Shown piece after piece: positions 31,336-41,435 of a stretch of DNA of 64,000 nucleotides (position 1 is the stretch's first letter; each line of letters opens with the position of its first letter). Below the pieces are notes generated by a model, which made no database searches, was not told the DNA's origin, and saw only the letters and a program-made list of their open reading frames with translations. This DNA is from Atlantibacter sp. RC6. Lineage in GTDB: Bacteria > Pseudomonadota > Gammaproteobacteria > Enterobacterales > Enterobacteriaceae. A program made the position numbers and the translations under genes. The stretch covers positions 1 to 64,000 of the forward strand of contig NZ_JACHZE010000014.1 in assembly GCF_014193285.1 (NCBI RefSeq). The letters are read 5' to 3'.

Positions 31336-31519
31336 CTGCCACTTCCTCAAGATTTTTTTCTACTTCTCAACATTTTTTTAATCTGTCATTTGCCATTTTG
31401 GAAAATTTAGGAAACCATGCGCGGGTTTTAGCGCCTGATCTTCACGTCCGTGAGGGTGGGTGGCGATTAACCCTATGGCATGACCCATAACAATAACCGG
31501 CGCAGCCGGAGCAACACAT

Positions 31520-31527
31520 CACAACAC
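31520..31527 (+). promoter_or_regulatory. Likely GcvB sRNA target in the yifK leader
   Basis: CACAACAC lies ten bases before the yifK ATG, inside a CA-rich stretch that also holds CACATCACAA. It matches the C/A-rich seed paired by the GU-rich R1 region of the sRNA GcvB. GcvB repression of yifK, and ACA motifs that enhance its translation, are known from Salmonella. Confidence 0.65.
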
Positions 31528-31536
31528 AGAGGATTT

Positions 31537-32922
31537 ATGGCAGAGAAAAAACCAGAGCTTCAGCGCGGGCTGGAGTCTCGACATATCGAACTTATCGCCC
31601 TCGGGGGCACGATTGGCGTTGGCTTGTTTATGGGCGCGGCGAGTACCCTGAAGTGGGCGGGCCCATCGGTACTGCTGGCGTACATTATCGCTGGCCTGTT
31701 TGTCTTTTTTATCATGCGCTCTATGGGCGAAATGCTGTTTCTGGAGCCGGTAACCGGTTCGTTCGCCGTCTACGCGCACCGCTACATGAGCCCGTTCTTT
31801 GGTTATCTGACGGCCTGGTCGTACTGGTTTATGTGGATGGCGGTGGGGATATCGGAAATCACCGCGATTGGGGTTTACGTCCAGTTCTGGTTCCCGGAGA
31901 TGGCCCAGTGGATACCGGCGTTAATCGCAGTCGGGCTGGTGGCGCTGGCAAATCTGGCGGCGGTGCGGTTGTACGGTGAAATCGAGTTCTGGTTCGCCAT
32001 GATTAAAGTCACCACCATTATCGTGATGATCGTAATTGGCCTGGGCGTGATTTTCTTTGGCTTCGGCAACAGTGGCCAGGCGGTCGGCTTCTCGAATCTG
32101 ACGGAACACGGTGGATTCTTTGCGGGCGGCTGGAAGGGCTTCTTAACCGCGCTGTGCATTGTGGTAGCGTCATACCAGGGCGTGGAGCTGATCGGCATTA
32201 CCGCCGGTGAAGCGAAAAATCCCCAGGTCACGTTACGTAGCGCCGTCAGCAAAGTGCTGTGGCGTATTTTGATTTTCTATGTGGGCGCGATTTTCGTTAT
32301 CGTCACGCTGTTTCCATGGGATCAAATTGGCAGCAACGGCAGCCCCTTTGTCCTGACCTTCGCCAAAATCGGTATTACCGCCGCAGCGGGCATCATTAAC
32401 TTTGTGGTACTCACGGCGGCGCTCTCGGGCTGCAACAGCGGCATGTATAGCTGTGGACGTATGCTTTACGCCCTGGCCAATAACCGCCAGTTGCCATCGA
32501 TGGTAGGTAAAGTCTCGAAAAACGGCGTTCCGGTCGTCGGCGTGGCGATTTCTATCGCTATCCTGCTGATTGGCTCCTGCCTGAACTACATCATCCCGAA
32601 TCCGCAGCGCGTGTTTGTTTATGTCTATAGCGCCAGCGTATTGCCGGGCATGGTGCCGTGGTTTGTGATCCTGATTAGCCAGCTGCGCTTTCGCCAGGTG
32701 CATCGCCAGGCGCTGGCGAGCCATCCTTTCCGCTCAATGCTTTTCCCGTGGGCGAACTATTTGACGATGACGTTCCTGATTTGCGTGCTTATCGGCATGG
32801 GATTCAATGAAGATACTCGCATGTCCCTGATTGTCGGGGCGCTATTCCTGGCGCTGGTATCGGCGGTGTACACGTTATTCGGCTTCAATCGACACAATTC
32901 ACTGCCTAAAGTGGAGAGATAA
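31537..32922 (+). CDS. yifK: Threonine/serine transporter YifK (ThrP)
   Basis: 461-aa amino acid permease of the APC family, with twelve hydrophobic helices and the N-terminal [16 protein letters not shown] motif. Work on E. coli assigns proton-driven uptake of L-threonine and L-serine. I chose the ATG after AGAGG that gives [18 protein letters not shown] and the E. coli length, since the upstream extension lies in the regulated leader. It stands between the ECA cluster and the argX tRNA operon. Confidence 0.94.
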   Translation: MAEKKPELQRGLESRHIELIALGGTIGVGLFMGAASTLKWAGPSVLLAYIIAGLFVFFIMRSMGEMLFLEPVTGSFAVYAHRYMSPFFGYLTAWSYWFMWMAVGISEITAIGVYVQFWFPEMAQWIPALIAVGLVALANLAAVRLYGEIEFWFAMIKVTTIIVMIVIGLGVIFFGFGNSGQAVGFSNLTEHGGFFAGGWKGFLTALCIVVASYQGVELIGITAGEAKNPQVTLRSAVSKVLWRILIFYVGAIFVIVTLFPWDQIGSNGSPFVLTFAKIGITAAAGIINFVVLTAALSGCNSGMYSCGRMLYALANNRQLPSMVGKVSKNGVPVVGVAISIAILLIGSCLNYIIPNPQRVFVYVYSASVLPGMVPWFVILISQLRFRQVHRQALASHPFRSMLFPWANYLTMTFLICVLIGMGFNEDTRMSLIVGALFLALVSAVYTLFGFNRHNSLPKVER

Positions 32923-32974
32923 GCGACAAAGTGCGCAAAGCATAACCAAACGCGCATTTTCTTAAAAAAAGCAC

Positions 32975-33003
32975 TAGACAGCAGGGCGCGAAGTCCGTAG
33001 TAT
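32975..33003 (+). promoter_or_regulatory. Promoter of the argX-hisR-leuT-proM tRNA operon
   Basis: TAGACA and TAGTAT with 17-bp spacing, an AT-rich stretch just upstream (CTTAAAAAAAG) and a C-rich discriminator (CCCCCTCCGC) after the -10. The AT upstream element and GC-rich discriminator are typical of strong, stringently controlled stable-RNA promoters. Confidence 0.75.
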
Positions 33004-33024
33004 CCCCCTCCGCAACGGCGCTAC

Positions 33025-33101
<77 letters not shown>

Positions 33102-33156
33102 TTTAAATGAGGCGCTTGAGCGGTGAAGTAGAACAAAGCGCGTAAAGATTTGCAGT

Positions 33157-33233
33157 GGTGGCTATAGCTCAGTTGGTAGAGCCCTGGATTGTGATTCCAG
33201 TTGTCGTGGGTTCGAGTCCCATTAGCCACCCCA
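33157..33233 (+). tRNA. hisR: tRNA-His (anticodon GTG)
   Basis: 77-nt tRNA that starts with the extra G(-1) typical of tRNA-His, with anticodon GTG at 33191-33193 and encoded CCA. Matches E. coli hisR. Confidence 0.96.
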
Positions 33234-33248
33234 TTATTTAGTGGCGAT

Positions 33249-33335
33249 GCGAAGGTGGCGGAATTGGTAGACGCGCTAGCTTCAGGTGTTAGTGTCTTAA
33301 CGGACGTGAGGGTTCAAGTCCCTCTCTTCGCACCA
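33249..33335 (+). tRNA. leuT: tRNA-Leu (anticodon CAG)
   Basis: 87-nt class II tRNA with a long variable arm. The acceptor GCGAAGG pairs with its 3' strand, the anticodon CAG is at 33283-33285, and CCA is encoded. Confidence 0.96.
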
Positions 33336-33373
33336 CAACTGAATTGAACTAAAAATTCAAAAAAGCAGTAATT

Positions 33374-33450
33374 CGGCGAGTAGCGCAGCTTGGTAGCGCA
33401 ACTGGTTTGGGACCAGTGGGTCGGAGGTTCGAATCCTCTCTCGCCGACCA
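33374..33450 (+). tRNA. proM: tRNA-Pro (anticodon TGG)
   Basis: 77-nt tRNA with acceptor CGGCGAG/CTCGCCG, anticodon TGG at 33408-33410 and encoded CCA. Last gene of the tRNA operon. Confidence 0.96.
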
Positions 33451-33456
33451 ATTTAG

Positions 33457-33480
33457 AACCCCGCTTCGGCGGGGTTTTTT
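33457..33480 (+). terminator. Terminator of the tRNA operon
   Basis: AACCCCGC pairs with GCGGGGTT around a TTCG tetraloop, followed by a T-run. In E. coli aslB and aslA follow; here there is only the glmZ control region and glmZ. Confidence 0.93.
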
Positions 33481-33553
33481 CTTTTCTGTTTCCCTTCAAT
33501 TTTCTTATGCTTATCCATCACTGTCGCAGAATAGCAACGATAAACGCTGTGCT

Positions 33554-33571
33554 TGTCGTTAATATGCGACA
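33554..33571 (+). promoter_or_regulatory. Candidate GlrR activator site 1 upstream of glmZ
   Basis: A perfect TGTC-N10-GACA dyad, the motif reported for GlrR, the response regulator that activates sigma-54 transcription of glmY/glmZ. It lies about 190 bp before the sigma-54 promoter, the usual enhancer range. A weaker half-match (TGTC-N10-AACG) is at 33522-33539. Confidence 0.7.
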
Positions 33572-33616
33572 CCTAATTCATTGAAAAATAAAATAAAGGC
33601 AATATCAGCGCCGTAA

Positions 33617-33634
33617 TGTCTCTGACTGGCGACA
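33617..33634 (+). promoter_or_regulatory. Candidate GlrR activator site 2 upstream of glmZ
   Basis: A second perfect TGTC-N10-GACA dyad, 63 bp (six helical turns) from the first, so both sites face the same side of the helix. It lies about 125 bp before the sigma-54 promoter. Confidence 0.72.
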
Positions 33635-33740
33635 GATAAACCGCGTTCAGATCACATTCTTAGTCCTGTGACGGTTGTTTTCATGCAGCTAACTCGCTGA
33701 ATAATAGCGCCTGTTTTCGGAACATTTAACGCTGCGTACC

Positions 33741-33763
33741 TGGCACAGAATGTGCAATAATAT
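33741..33763 (+). promoter_or_regulatory. Overlapping sigma-54 / sigma-70 promoter of glmZ
   Basis: TGGCAC-N5-GTGCA fits the sigma-54 -24/-12 consensus with GG and GC spaced correctly. TAATAT at 33758-33763 can serve as a sigma-70 -10 for the same start. Overlapping sigma-54 and sigma-70 promoters are described for glmY and glmZ in enterics. Confidence 0.78.
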
Positions 33764-33767
33764 TTGC

Positions 33768-33966
33768 GTAGATGCTCATTCCATCTCTTATGTTCGCCGC
33801 AGGCTTCATAAACCCAGGAATGATGCAGAGCCGTTTAACGGTGCTTATCGTCCACCGAGAGATGTCGCTAACGCCTCATCAAACACCATGGACATAACGT
33901 TGAGTGAAGCACCTCTTTGTTGTCACAGACCTCTTTAACACCTGCCAACTGGCAGGTGTTTTTTTA
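33768..33966 (+). ncRNA. glmZ: Small RNA GlmZ
   Basis: A Hfq-dependent sRNA that base-pairs with the glmS leader to activate glucosamine-6-phosphate synthase. Its RNase E cleavage depends on RapZ and is countered by the decoy GlmY. The 5' end GTAGATGCTCATTCCATCTC and the block CACCATGGACATAACGTTG match E. coli GlmZ, and it sits before hemY as in E. coli. The glmS-pairing part (TTGTTGTCACAGACC) lacks two bases relative to my memory of E. coli (TTGTTGTCATACAGACC). It ends in a strong terminator: AACACCTGCC stem, AACT loop and seven T. The 5' end is inferred from alignment. Confidence 0.93.
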
Positions 33967-33995
33967 TCTGCGCTTTAAAGCGATGTAGAAAAGAA

Positions 33996-34021
33996 ATCGC
34001 CTTCCCGTCTGAGAAGGCGAT
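33996..34021 (-). terminator. Terminator of the hemCDXY operon
   Basis: ATCGCCTTC and its complement form a 9-bp stem. Read on the minus strand, TTTCTTTTC follows. It faces the glmZ terminator, so the two convergent units each have their own. Confidence 0.75.
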
Positions 34022-34030
34022 AGAGGAGGG

Positions 34031-35227
34031 TTACTGCGGAGGATTGTTTTGCAGCGTCAGCATCAGGCCGTCGCGGCGCATTTGCGCGGCTTCTTCCGGC
34101 TGATGCAGTCTGTCCAGCACATCGGCGAGCCTGGCGTAGTCAAACGCATCAGGCCGCTGTTTTAACGCCGCGCGAAACGCGATGCTCGCTTCCTGCCATT
34201 CGCCATGCTTCATCAGCAACTGGCCCAGGGTACTCCACAATAACGGGCGATCGCCCTGGGTTTTAATTTGCTGGCGCAGCGCTTTTTCAAGCTGTTCCGG
34301 ATTGCCGGTTTTCAGGCGCGGCATCAGCATCACCAGGCGCTCATCGTACTGACGTTTCAGGCCATCCAGAATGATGGTCTGAGCGGTATCGTGATCGTCA
34401 CATTCGATAAGATGCTCTGCCATCGCCACCTGAAGCGCGGTTTGTTGACGCGTCTTACGGCTTTGGTTTTGCCACCATGCTTTCAGACCGTCGCTGCCCT
34501 GTTCGGCGCGCGCCTGATCCATCAGCCCGATCCACGCCTGCTGCTGTAGCGCATCGCGATGAGCGTCGTCCGCTACCTGCGCTTTGTGCATCGACGGCAG
34601 GATATCCAGCAACGAATTCCACGCGCCGGTGCGCACATAGGCTTGCTCCGCCAGGCGCAGCACTTCCGGATGACGTGGGGTCACTTCCAGCAGCCTGTCA
34701 ACGCCGTGACGCGCCGCGTGATTTTCATTACGCGCCAGTTGCAACCGTACCCGGGTGATCTCTACCGGGATTTGATCGCCGTCGGCCAGTTCCGCCGCGC
34801 GCTCCAGGTGCTGATTGGCGCGAATCTCATCGCCGCGCTGCTGCGCCGCTTCCGCCGCCAGCAAGTAGTTCACCACCGGCTGTTCGGCATGGTCGGCGTT
34901 TTTCGACATCAGCTTTTCAACCTGCTGATAGTCGCCTTCCGCCAGTTTCAACAAGGCCTGGCTGGTTTGCTTACGGGCGCGATTGCGTTTACGGCCCAGG
35001 AACCAGCCGCGGGTGCGTGCGCCGGTGCGGAACAGTCGTCGCAGGATCCACTCGATCGCAAACAGCACTACCAGCGCCAGGATCAAAATGATCGCTAACC
35101 CGGTGACGCTGGTTTCGATGTTCCAGTTGTCGGTCTGGATCAAGACATAGCCCTGGTGACCGGCGATCATCGGCCCCACGACGATCCCTGCCATCAGCAG
35201 CAGGAAAAGCAACAGTACTTTTACCAT
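34031..35227 (-). CDS. hemY: Heme-region TPR membrane protein HemY
   Basis: 398-aa inner-membrane protein with two N-terminal membrane helices (residues about 3-22 and 40-62) and tetratricopeptide-like repeats. It is not the protoporphyrinogen oxidase that carries the same name in other bacteria. Its exact role is unclear, though it is tied to heme synthesis by its operon. The ATG at 35227 gives MVKVLLLF and overlaps the hemX stop by one base (TGATG). Confidence 0.93.
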   Translation of the reverse strand: MVKVLLLFLLLMAGIVVGPMIAGHQGYVLIQTDNWNIETSVTGLAIILILALVVLFAIEWILRRLFRTGARTRGWFLGRKRNRARKQTSQALLKLAEGDYQQVEKLMSKNADHAEQPVVNYLLAAEAAQQRGDEIRANQHLERAAELADGDQIPVEITRVRLQLARNENHAARHGVDRLLEVTPRHPEVLRLAEQAYVRTGAWNSLLDILPSMHKAQVADDAHRDALQQQAWIGLMDQARAEQGSDGLKAWWQNQSRKTRQQTALQVAMAEHLIECDDHDTAQTIILDGLKRQYDERLVMLMPRLKTGNPEQLEKALRQQIKTQGDRPLLWSTLGQLLMKHGEWQEASIAFRAALKQRPDAFDYARLADVLDRLHQPEEAAQMRRDGLMLTLQNNPPQ

Positions 35228-36405
35228 CACTGTTCTCCCTGTGCCGGTTCAGGTGCCGCAGGCGCTTCGCCAGGGGCGGCATCTGGCGATACGGCGGCAG
35301 GCTGCGCCAGCAGATTACGCACCCGGGTCTGCATCAGTTTTTCCAGAATCGGCTGGCTTTGCAGGGTCTCCGGCACATCCATGGTGATGTTTTGCTGGCT
35401 TAACGCATCCAGCGTATCAAGAAAGCCTTTAGTGGTGGCGTCGTCAGTGTCGTAATAGGCGCGCACCCAGGTCGATACGTTATCCAGCGATTGCTTGTAA
35501 GTTTCATTCTGATGGCGCGGTACCGCCTGCGCAGCCACTAACAGCCGCGAACGGATGTTCTCGCGCAGGTAGATATCCTGATTGGGCGCCAGCAGCGGAA
35601 CAGCGGTGTCATCGCGGCGGCGAATAGTAATGAAGCTGTCCATAAAGTTATGCCAGCTCTTCACCAGGTTTTGACGCCATTCGGTCACGGTGCTGGAAAG
35701 CTCGGTACCGTCGCTATCCATGGGCGCGGAATCATTGTCGTTATCCGCCAGGCGCAGATTATCGACCTGATTAGCCAGTTGGTTCAGCTTCAGGATGATG
35801 CCGTCATAATCCACCTGCGACACCGCAGACAGGGTGGCGATATCATCGGTAATGGCGCGACGGGCGGTAATCAGGCTCGGATCGTTCATATCCGCGAGGC
35901 TGGCATCGGCACTTTTCAGCAGCGCGGCGGCGGTGGTGACATCCTGATCGCTCCACAGTTTGCGGCCAGCCAGTTTCACCAGGAAATCCGATTGCGCCAG
36001 CAGCCAGGTTTTGGCGTCGGTTCCGGAGATGGTGGCAACTTTTTGCTGCACTTCATCCAGCTGGCGGGTCAGGTTTTCCTGCTCGCGTTTCGCCGCATCC
36101 AGCGCGCCTGCCTGCTGTTTAATGGTGTTTTCCAGATCGGTTTTCTGGGATTGCTGCTGCTGTTGCAGCGCAGTCAGCTGGCCTTCCAGTGCTTCAAGCG
36201 TGGCAGCCTGGTTAGCGGACTGATGTTTGCCCCAGCTATATAGCCCTACGCCCGCGGCCAGCGCAATGGCGATTGCCACCGCGCTTAAGGCCAGCGCGGT
36301 ATTGATTTTACGGTCTTTTTTCTCGGGTTGTTGAGGCGGGGAGGTGATTTCCACCGTATCCCTGTTTTCTTCAGGCACAGTTGAGGCGTTTTGTTGTTCC
36401 GTCAT
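35227..36405 (-). CDS. hemX: HemX, uroporphyrinogen methyltransferase-like membrane protein
   Basis: 392-aa protein with a charged cytoplasmic N-terminus, one membrane helix at about residues 36-55 ([20 protein letters not shown]), a coiled coil (about 65-120, rich in Gln: [14 protein letters not shown]) and a periplasmic domain. It is annotated in E. coli as a putative uroporphyrinogen III methyltransferase, but no SAM-binding motif is seen, so that name is doubtful. Third gene of hemCDXY. Confidence 0.9.
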   Translation of the reverse strand: MTEQQNASTVPEENRDTVEITSPPQQPEKKDRKINTALALSAVAIAIALAAGVGLYSWGKHQSANQAATLEALEGQLTALQQQQQSQKTDLENTIKQQAGALDAAKREQENLTRQLDEVQQKVATISGTDAKTWLLAQSDFLVKLAGRKLWSDQDVTTAAALLKSADASLADMNDPSLITARRAITDDIATLSAVSQVDYDGIILKLNQLANQVDNLRLADNDNDSAPMDSDGTELSSTVTEWRQNLVKSWHNFMDSFITIRRRDDTAVPLLAPNQDIYLRENIRSRLLVAAQAVPRHQNETYKQSLDNVSTWVRAYYDTDDATTKGFLDTLDALSQQNITMDVPETLQSQPILEKLMQTRVRNLLAQPAAVSPDAAPGEAPAAPEPAQGEQ

Positions 36406-36426
36406 TATGGCTTCCCATTATGAGAG

Positions 36427-37164
36427 TTATTGCAACACGCGCAGCAGCGCATCGTTGTCAGCATTATCGGCGACGGTAATGTCCAGCCAGCCCAGTTCCC
36501 GGGCGAGGGTCGCCAAACGTTCGCTGACGACAATCAGTCGGCAACGAAGTAACCAGTTTGTTTGATACCAGGGCGGGATCAGCGTAAACAGGCGCTTGAG
36601 CATTTCTCCGCTGGTTACCACCAGCGTATCCACGCCGCGCTGCTGCCAGCGGTGCGCTTCTTCCGTCCCATCATAGTATTTGTCATTACGTTGATAACAT
36701 TCACAAAACGTCACGCTGACGCCGCGTTTTGCCAGCGTTTCGCCGATCAATTCGCGCCCGCCGTTGCCGCGCAACAGTACCGCGCGCTTGCCTGCAACGT
36801 TTTGTAATTCTGGTAATTGTAGCAACACTTCGCTGATTTCCCGGTCACGCGGATAATTAACCGTGAGCCCGCTGGCGGTATGCAGCGCAAGCGCCGTGGT
36901 GCGACCAATGGCAAAAGCCTGTACTTGCGGCCATGCGCGATGGTGCTGTCGCAGCGTAGCCGCCGCATGCGATACGGCGTGTTGTGAAAGGGCGAACAGG
37001 AGATCGTCAGGCGACAGGGACGCCAGCAGATCCGGCAGAGCCGACAGCTCGCGTCCGGGAGAAAACTCGATCAGCGGTAAACTCCAGGCGACCTTTCCCT
37101 GCGCGCGCAAGCGGCTTACCAGTTCTTCTCCCGCGGGGGAGGGACGGGTCACCAGGATATTCAT
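36427..37164 (-). CDS. hemD: Uroporphyrinogen-III synthase HemD
   Basis: 245-aa two-domain enzyme that cyclises hydroxymethylbilane with inversion of ring D to uroporphyrinogen III. The sequence is as variable as is usual for HemD, but the start [16 protein letters not shown] and the interdomain segment [16 protein letters not shown] fit the family. Its start overlaps the hemC stop by four bases. Confidence 0.94.
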   Translation of the reverse strand: MNILVTRPSPAGEELVSRLRAQGKVAWSLPLIEFSPGRELSALPDLLASLSPDDLLFALSQHAVSHAAATLRQHHRAWPQVQAFAIGRTTALALHTASGLTVNYPRDREISEVLLQLPELQNVAGKRAVLLRGNGGRELIGETLAKRGVSVTFCECYQRNDKYYDGTEEAHRWQQRGVDTLVVTSGEMLKRLFTLIPPWYQTNWLLRCRLIVVSERLATLARELGWLDITVADNADNDALLRVLQ

Positions 37165-38102
37165 GCCGGCGCGTCTCCGTTATAGACTTCCGCCAGAATA
37201 GCGCGTGCGCCATTTTCCAGCAGCTCTTCCGCCAGCGAGACGCCCATTTTTTCCGCATCCTGCGCCGGGCCACGGCGTTCGCCGCGGATCACCTGGGATC
37301 CATCCGGCGCGCCGACCAGCGCCCGCAGCCAGAGCTCGCCATTATTGATCTCCGCATAGCTGCCGATCGGCACCTGGCAACCCCCTTCCAGGCGGGTATT
37401 CATGGCGCGTTCGGCGCTGACGCGGATCGCGGTTTCGGTATGGTTCAATGGTGCCAGCAAAGCACGGGTGCGCTCATCATCAAGACGGCATTCAATACCC
37501 ACCGCACCCTGGCCCACGGCGGGTAGGGAGACATCAGCAGGGATCGCATAACCGATGCGCGCTTCAAGATCCAGGCGCTTCAGCCCGGCAACGGCGAGAA
37601 TGATTGCGTCGTAATCGCCGTTATCGAGTTTGCTCAGACGGGTGCCGACATTGCCACGTAGCGAGCGGATTTCTAAATCAGGACGGCGTTCGGCGATTTG
37701 GCACTGGCGGCGCAGGCTGGAGGTACCAACGACGCTGCCCGCCGGCATATCGTCGAGGCTGGCGAAACGGTTGGAGACAAACGCGTCGCGCGGATCTTCA
37801 CGCTCGCAAATGGTCACCAGGCCCAGTCCTTCCGGGAACTCCACCGGCACGTCTTTCATGGAATGCACGGCGATATCAGCACGGCCTTCAAGCAGGGCCA
37901 GCTCCAGCTCTTTGACGAACAGCCCTTTACCGCCCACTTTCGCCAGCGGGGTATCAAGGATGATGTCGCCTTTAGTCACCATCGGCACCAGTTCCACCGT
38001 TAATCCGGGATGAAAAGTCTCCAGACGGTTTTTGACATAATGTGCTTGCCAGAGTGCGAGCGGGCTTTGGCGGGTGGCAATTCTGAGTACATTGTCTAAC
38101 AT
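37161..38102 (-). CDS. hemC: Porphobilinogen deaminase HemC
   Basis: 313-aa enzyme that joins four porphobilinogens into hydroxymethylbilane on a dipyrromethane cofactor. The cofactor-binding cysteine is in [12 protein letters not shown], and catalytic Asp and Arg residues lie in HSMKDVP and [11 protein letters not shown] chose the ATG giving [17 protein letters not shown], which matches E. coli length. First gene of the hem operon, divergent from cyaA. Confidence 0.96.
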   Translation of the reverse strand: MLDNVLRIATRQSPLALWQAHYVKNRLETFHPGLTVELVPMVTKGDIILDTPLAKVGGKGLFVKELELALLEGRADIAVHSMKDVPVEFPEGLGLVTICEREDPRDAFVSNRFASLDDMPAGSVVGTSSLRRQCQIAERRPDLEIRSLRGNVGTRLSKLDNGDYDAIILAVAGLKRLDLEARIGYAIPADVSLPAVGQGAVGIECRLDDERTRALLAPLNHTETAIRVSAERAMNTRLEGGCQVPIGSYAEINNGELWLRALVGAPDGSQVIRGERRGPAQDAEKMGVSLAEELLENGARAILAEVYNGDAPA

Positions 38103-38274
38103 GCTTGTTACCGTTAATTCGTCCATTTACCATCCTAACATTGTAACCAGAACAGTGTCAGTTTTAACGGGTTTTAGCAGGAAAGAGGGATATACGTCTT
38201 GTTCTAAGACTCCGAAGCGGGCTTTCAATGCTACAATGGATATGTAGCGCAACTTCCTTTACGGTCAACCCGCA

Positions 38275-38296
38275 AGGTGTTAAATTGATCACGTTT
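38275..38296 (+). promoter_or_regulatory. CRP-binding site in the cyaA promoter
   Basis: TGTTA-N6-TCACG fits the CRP consensus TGTGA-N6-TCACA, and the surrounding sequence is nearly the same as the CRP site of E. coli cyaA. There CRP-cAMP represses cyaA, a negative feedback loop. The site is about 90 bp before the start codon. Confidence 0.82.
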
Positions 38297-38385
38297 TAAG
38301 CCGAATGTCAGCCTGTATGGCTAAAACGATAAAGGCGACAAACGCGGCAGTTTTTCGAAATAGTGCAATCATCAGGCGATATGTC

Positions 38386-40932
38386 TTGTACCTCTATATT
38401 GAGACCCTAAAACAGAGACTGGATGCCATCAATCAATTGCGCGTGGATCGCGCTCTTGCTGCCATGGGGCCTGCTTTCCAACAGGTCTACAGTCTGCTGC
38501 CGACATTGCTACACTATCACCACCCGCTGATGCCGGGTTACCTTGATGGTAACGTTCCCCGTGGCATCTGCCTTTACACGCCTGATGAAACCCAACGCCA
38601 CTACCTGAACGAGCTTGAGCTGAAGCGCGGCCTGATCCCACGTGAAACGCCTCAGGGCGAATTGCCGATCACCGGCGTCTACACCATGGGCAGCACCTCG
38701 TCCGTCGGCCAGAGCTGTTCATCCGACCTTGATATCTGGGTTTGCCACCAGTCCTGGCTTGATAGCGGAGAGCGCCAGCTACTGCAACGTAAATGCAGCC
38801 TGCTGGAAAGCTGGGCCGCGTCGCTGGGCGTCGAGGTCAGTTTCTTCCTGATCGACGAAAACCGCTTCCGCCACAATGAAAGCGGCAGCCTGGGCGGCGA
38901 AGACTGCGGCTCGACCCAGCACATCCTGCTACTGGATGAGTTCTATCGCACCGCAGTACGCCTTGCCGGGAAACGCATCCTGTGGAATATGGTGCCGTGC
39001 GAAGAAGAAGAGCATTACGACGATTACGTGATGACGCTCTACGCCCAGGGCGTGCTGACACCTAACGAATGGCTCGACCTCGGCGGCCTGAGTTCGCTGT
39101 CGGCGGAAGAGTATTTCGGTGCCAGCCTGTGGCAGCTGTATAAAAGCATCGACTCACCGTACAAAGCGGTATTGAAAACGCTGCTGCTGGAAGCGTACTC
39201 CTGGGAATACCCCAATCCGCGCCTGCTGGCGAAGGACATCAAACAGCGCCTGCACGACGGTGAAATCGTCTCGTTCGGTCTCGACTCTTACTGCATGATG
39301 CTGGAGCGCGTGACGGAATATCTGGAGCAGATTGAAGACACCGCCCGTCTGGACCTGGTGCGCCGCTGCTTCTATCTCAAAGTGTGCGAGAAACTCTCGC
39401 GCGAGCGCGCCTGCGTGGGGTGGCGTCGTGAAGTTATCAGCCAGATGGTGAAAAGCTGGGGCTGGGACGAGGCGCGTTTAACCATGCTCGATAACCGCGC
39501 CAACTGGAAAATCGACCAGGTGCGCGAAGCGCATAACGAACTGCTCGACGCCATGATGCAGAGCTACCGCAATCTGATCCGCTTTGCGCGCCGCAATAAC
39601 CTGAGCGTTTCGGCAAGCCCGCAGGATATCGGCGTGTTGACCCGCAAACTGTATGCGGCTTTCGAGGCGCTGCCGGGTAAAGTCACCCTGGTGAACCCGC
39701 AAATTTCGCCGGATCTCTCCGAGCCGACGCTGACGTTCATTCATGTTCCGCAGGGCCGCGCCAACCGCAGCGGCTGGTATCTCTACAACCGTGCGCCGAA
39801 CATGGAGTCGATCATCAGCCATCAACCGCTGGAATATAACCGTTATCTTAATAAGCTGGTGGCCTGGGCCTGGTTTAACGGCCTGCTCACCTCGCGTACC
39901 CGCCTGTTTATTAAGGGCAACGGTATTTGTGACCTGGCGAAACTGCAGGAGATGGTGGCGGATGTTTCCAGCCATTTCCCGCTGCGTTTGCCTGCGCCAA
40001 CGCCGAAAGCGCTCTACAGCCCGTGCGAAATTCGCCATCTGGCGATTATCGTCAACCTCGAATATGACCCGACCGCGGCCTTCCGCAATCAGGTGGTGCA
40101 TTTCGATTTCAGAAAGCTGGATGTGCTGAGCTTCGGCGAAGAGCAAAAATGCCTGATCGGCAGTATCGACCTGCTGTACCGCAACTCCTGGAACGAAGTG
40201 CGTACGCTGCATTTCAACGGCGAGCAGGCGATGATCGAGGCGTTGAAAACCATTCTCGGTAAAATGCACCAGGATGCCGCGCCGCCGGACAGCGTTGAAG
40301 TGTTCTGCTACAGCCAACATCTGCGCGGCCTGATCCGCACCCGCGTACAGCAGTTAGTCTCTGAATGTATTGAATTCCGCTTGTCCAGCACCCGTCTCGA
40401 ACCGGGCCGCTTTAAAGCGTTGCGCGTAGCCGGGCAGACCTGGGGTCTGTTCTTTGAGCGCGTGAACGTGTCAGTGCAGAAGCTGGAGAACGCCATCGAA
40501 TTCTACGGCGCGATTTCCCATAACAAACTGCATGGCCTGTCGGTACAGGTTGAAACCAACCAGGTGAAACTGCCGGCGGTAGTGGATGGCTACGCCAGCG
40601 AAGGGATTATTCAGTTTTTCTTTGAGAACACCAAAGACGACAGCGGCTTTAATATCTACATTCTTGACGAGAGCAACCGCGCCGAGGTTTACCACCATTG
40701 TGAAGGCAGCATTGAAGAGCTGGTACGCGACGTCAGCCGCTTCTACTCGTCATCCCACGACCGCTTTACCTACGGCTCCAGCTTTATCAACTTCAACCTG
40801 CCGCAGTTTTACCAGATTGTGAATATCGATGGCCGCAATCAGGTGATCCCGTATCGCAGCCAGGCGATCACGAATGTTGCGCCGCCCCGTCAGGACGACG
40901 CCACGCCGTTGTTGCAGCAGTATCAGTCGTAA
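38386..40932 (+). CDS. cyaA: Class I adenylate cyclase CyaA
   Basis: 848-aa adenylate cyclase. The N-terminal catalytic half carries [20 protein letters not shown], and the C-terminal half is regulatory and responds to glucose-specific EIIA. I chose the TTG start that gives [14 protein letters not shown]. It yields exactly the E. coli length, and E. coli cyaA also uses TTG, which lowers translation. An upstream ATG at 38305 would place coding sequence just after the CRP site and is unlikely. It abuts convergent cyaY with no gap. Confidence 0.95.
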   Translation: MYLYIETLKQRLDAINQLRVDRALAAMGPAFQQVYSLLPTLLHYHHPLMPGYLDGNVPRGICLYTPDETQRHYLNELELKRGLIPRETPQGELPITGVYTMGSTSSVGQSCSSDLDIWVCHQSWLDSGERQLLQRKCSLLESWAASLGVEVSFFLIDENRFRHNESGSLGGEDCGSTQHILLLDEFYRTAVRLAGKRILWNMVPCEEEEHYDDYVMTLYAQGVLTPNEWLDLGGLSSLSAEEYFGASLWQLYKSIDSPYKAVLKTLLLEAYSWEYPNPRLLAKDIKQRLHDGEIVSFGLDSYCMMLERVTEYLEQIEDTARLDLVRRCFYLKVCEKLSRERACVGWRREVISQMVKSWGWDEARLTMLDNRANWKIDQVREAHNELLDAMMQSYRNLIRFARRNNLSVSASPQDIGVLTRKLYAAFEALPGKVTLVNPQISPDLSEPTLTFIHVPQGRANRSGWYLYNRAPNMESIISHQPLEYNRYLNKLVAWAWFNGLLTSRTRLFIKGNGICDLAKLQEMVADVSSHFPLRLPAPTPKALYSPCEIRHLAIIVNLEYDPTAAFRNQVVHFDFRKLDVLSFGEEQKCLIGSIDLLYRNSWNEVRTLHFNGEQAMIEALKTILGKMHQDAAPPDSVEVFCYSQHLRGLIRTRVQQLVSECIEFRLSSTRLEPGRFKALRVAGQTWGLFFERVNVSVQKLENAIEFYGAISHNKLHGLSVQVETNQVKLPAVVDGYASEGIIQFFFENTKDDSGFNIYILDESNRAEVYHHCEGSIEELVRDVSRFYSSSHDRFTYGSSFINFNLPQFYQIVNIDGRNQVIPYRSQAITNVAPPRQDDATPLLQQYQS

Positions 40933-41253
40933 TCAGCGAAAGCTGACGGCTTCGCCTGCTTGTTGAGTGCAGGCGTTTTCCAGCAGCGTCCAGAATTTCT
41001 CGCCGGTACGATCGCACACCCACTCATCGTCACGTAAATCGAAATGGTAGCCGCCCTGTTTGGTCGCCAGCCACACCTGATGCAGCGGCTCCTGGCGGTT
41101 AATGATGATTTTGCTGCCGTTTTCAAAGCTTAAGGTCAGCACGCCGCCGTTGATTTCACAGTCGATATCGGTTTCACCGTCATAATCGTCGATACGTTCT
41201 TCGATGGTCTGCCACAGGCCATCGGCAAGGCGATGAAATTCACTGTCGTTCAT
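40933..41253 (-). CDS. cyaY: Frataxin-like iron-binding protein CyaY
   Basis: 106-aa bacterial frataxin that binds iron and modulates IscS-dependent iron-sulfur cluster assembly. The acidic first helix ([14 protein letters not shown]) forms the iron-binding ridge, and [14 protein letters not shown] is the conserved sheet. I chose the ATG giving [11 protein letters not shown]; the longer frame upstream lacks support. Its stop codon lies directly against the cyaA stop. Confidence 0.96.
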   Translation of the reverse strand: MNDSEFHRLADGLWQTIEERIDDYDGETDIDCEINGGVLTLSFENGSKIIINRQEPLHQVWLATKQGGYHFDLRDDEWVCDRTGEKFWTLLENACTQQAGEAVSFR

Positions 41254-41435
41254 GTTTGCTTCCTGTTGTGAGTGTTGGCGAAAGTATAAAAGCTCTGGAT
41301 CTGAATAGAAACCTTGCCGCCGCGGGCGTTTTACCCACAACAGGAGATTGACGGCGGCAAACTCTTGCTTTTGCGGCTTCTCCTGCGATGATAGAAAGCA
41401 AAGCATTAACGTTATATCGATAACTACAGGCATTC

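Noticed and set aside
32930-32962. yifK terminator
   Set aside because: A five-base TGCGC/GCGCA stem with a long loop before TTTTCTT is too weak to call, and the tRNA promoter starts just after it.
33314-33499. 61-codon minus-strand frame over tRNA-Pro (contains GERGFEPPTHWSQ)
   Set aside because: It is the antisense of proM, a well-known false protein call at tRNA-Pro genes.
33750-33938. 62-codon plus-strand frame
   Set aside because: It lies inside the glmZ sRNA and starts within its promoter.
39478-40320. 280-codon minus-strand frame inside cyaA
   Set aside because: Antisense shadow of the conserved cyaA C-terminal half.
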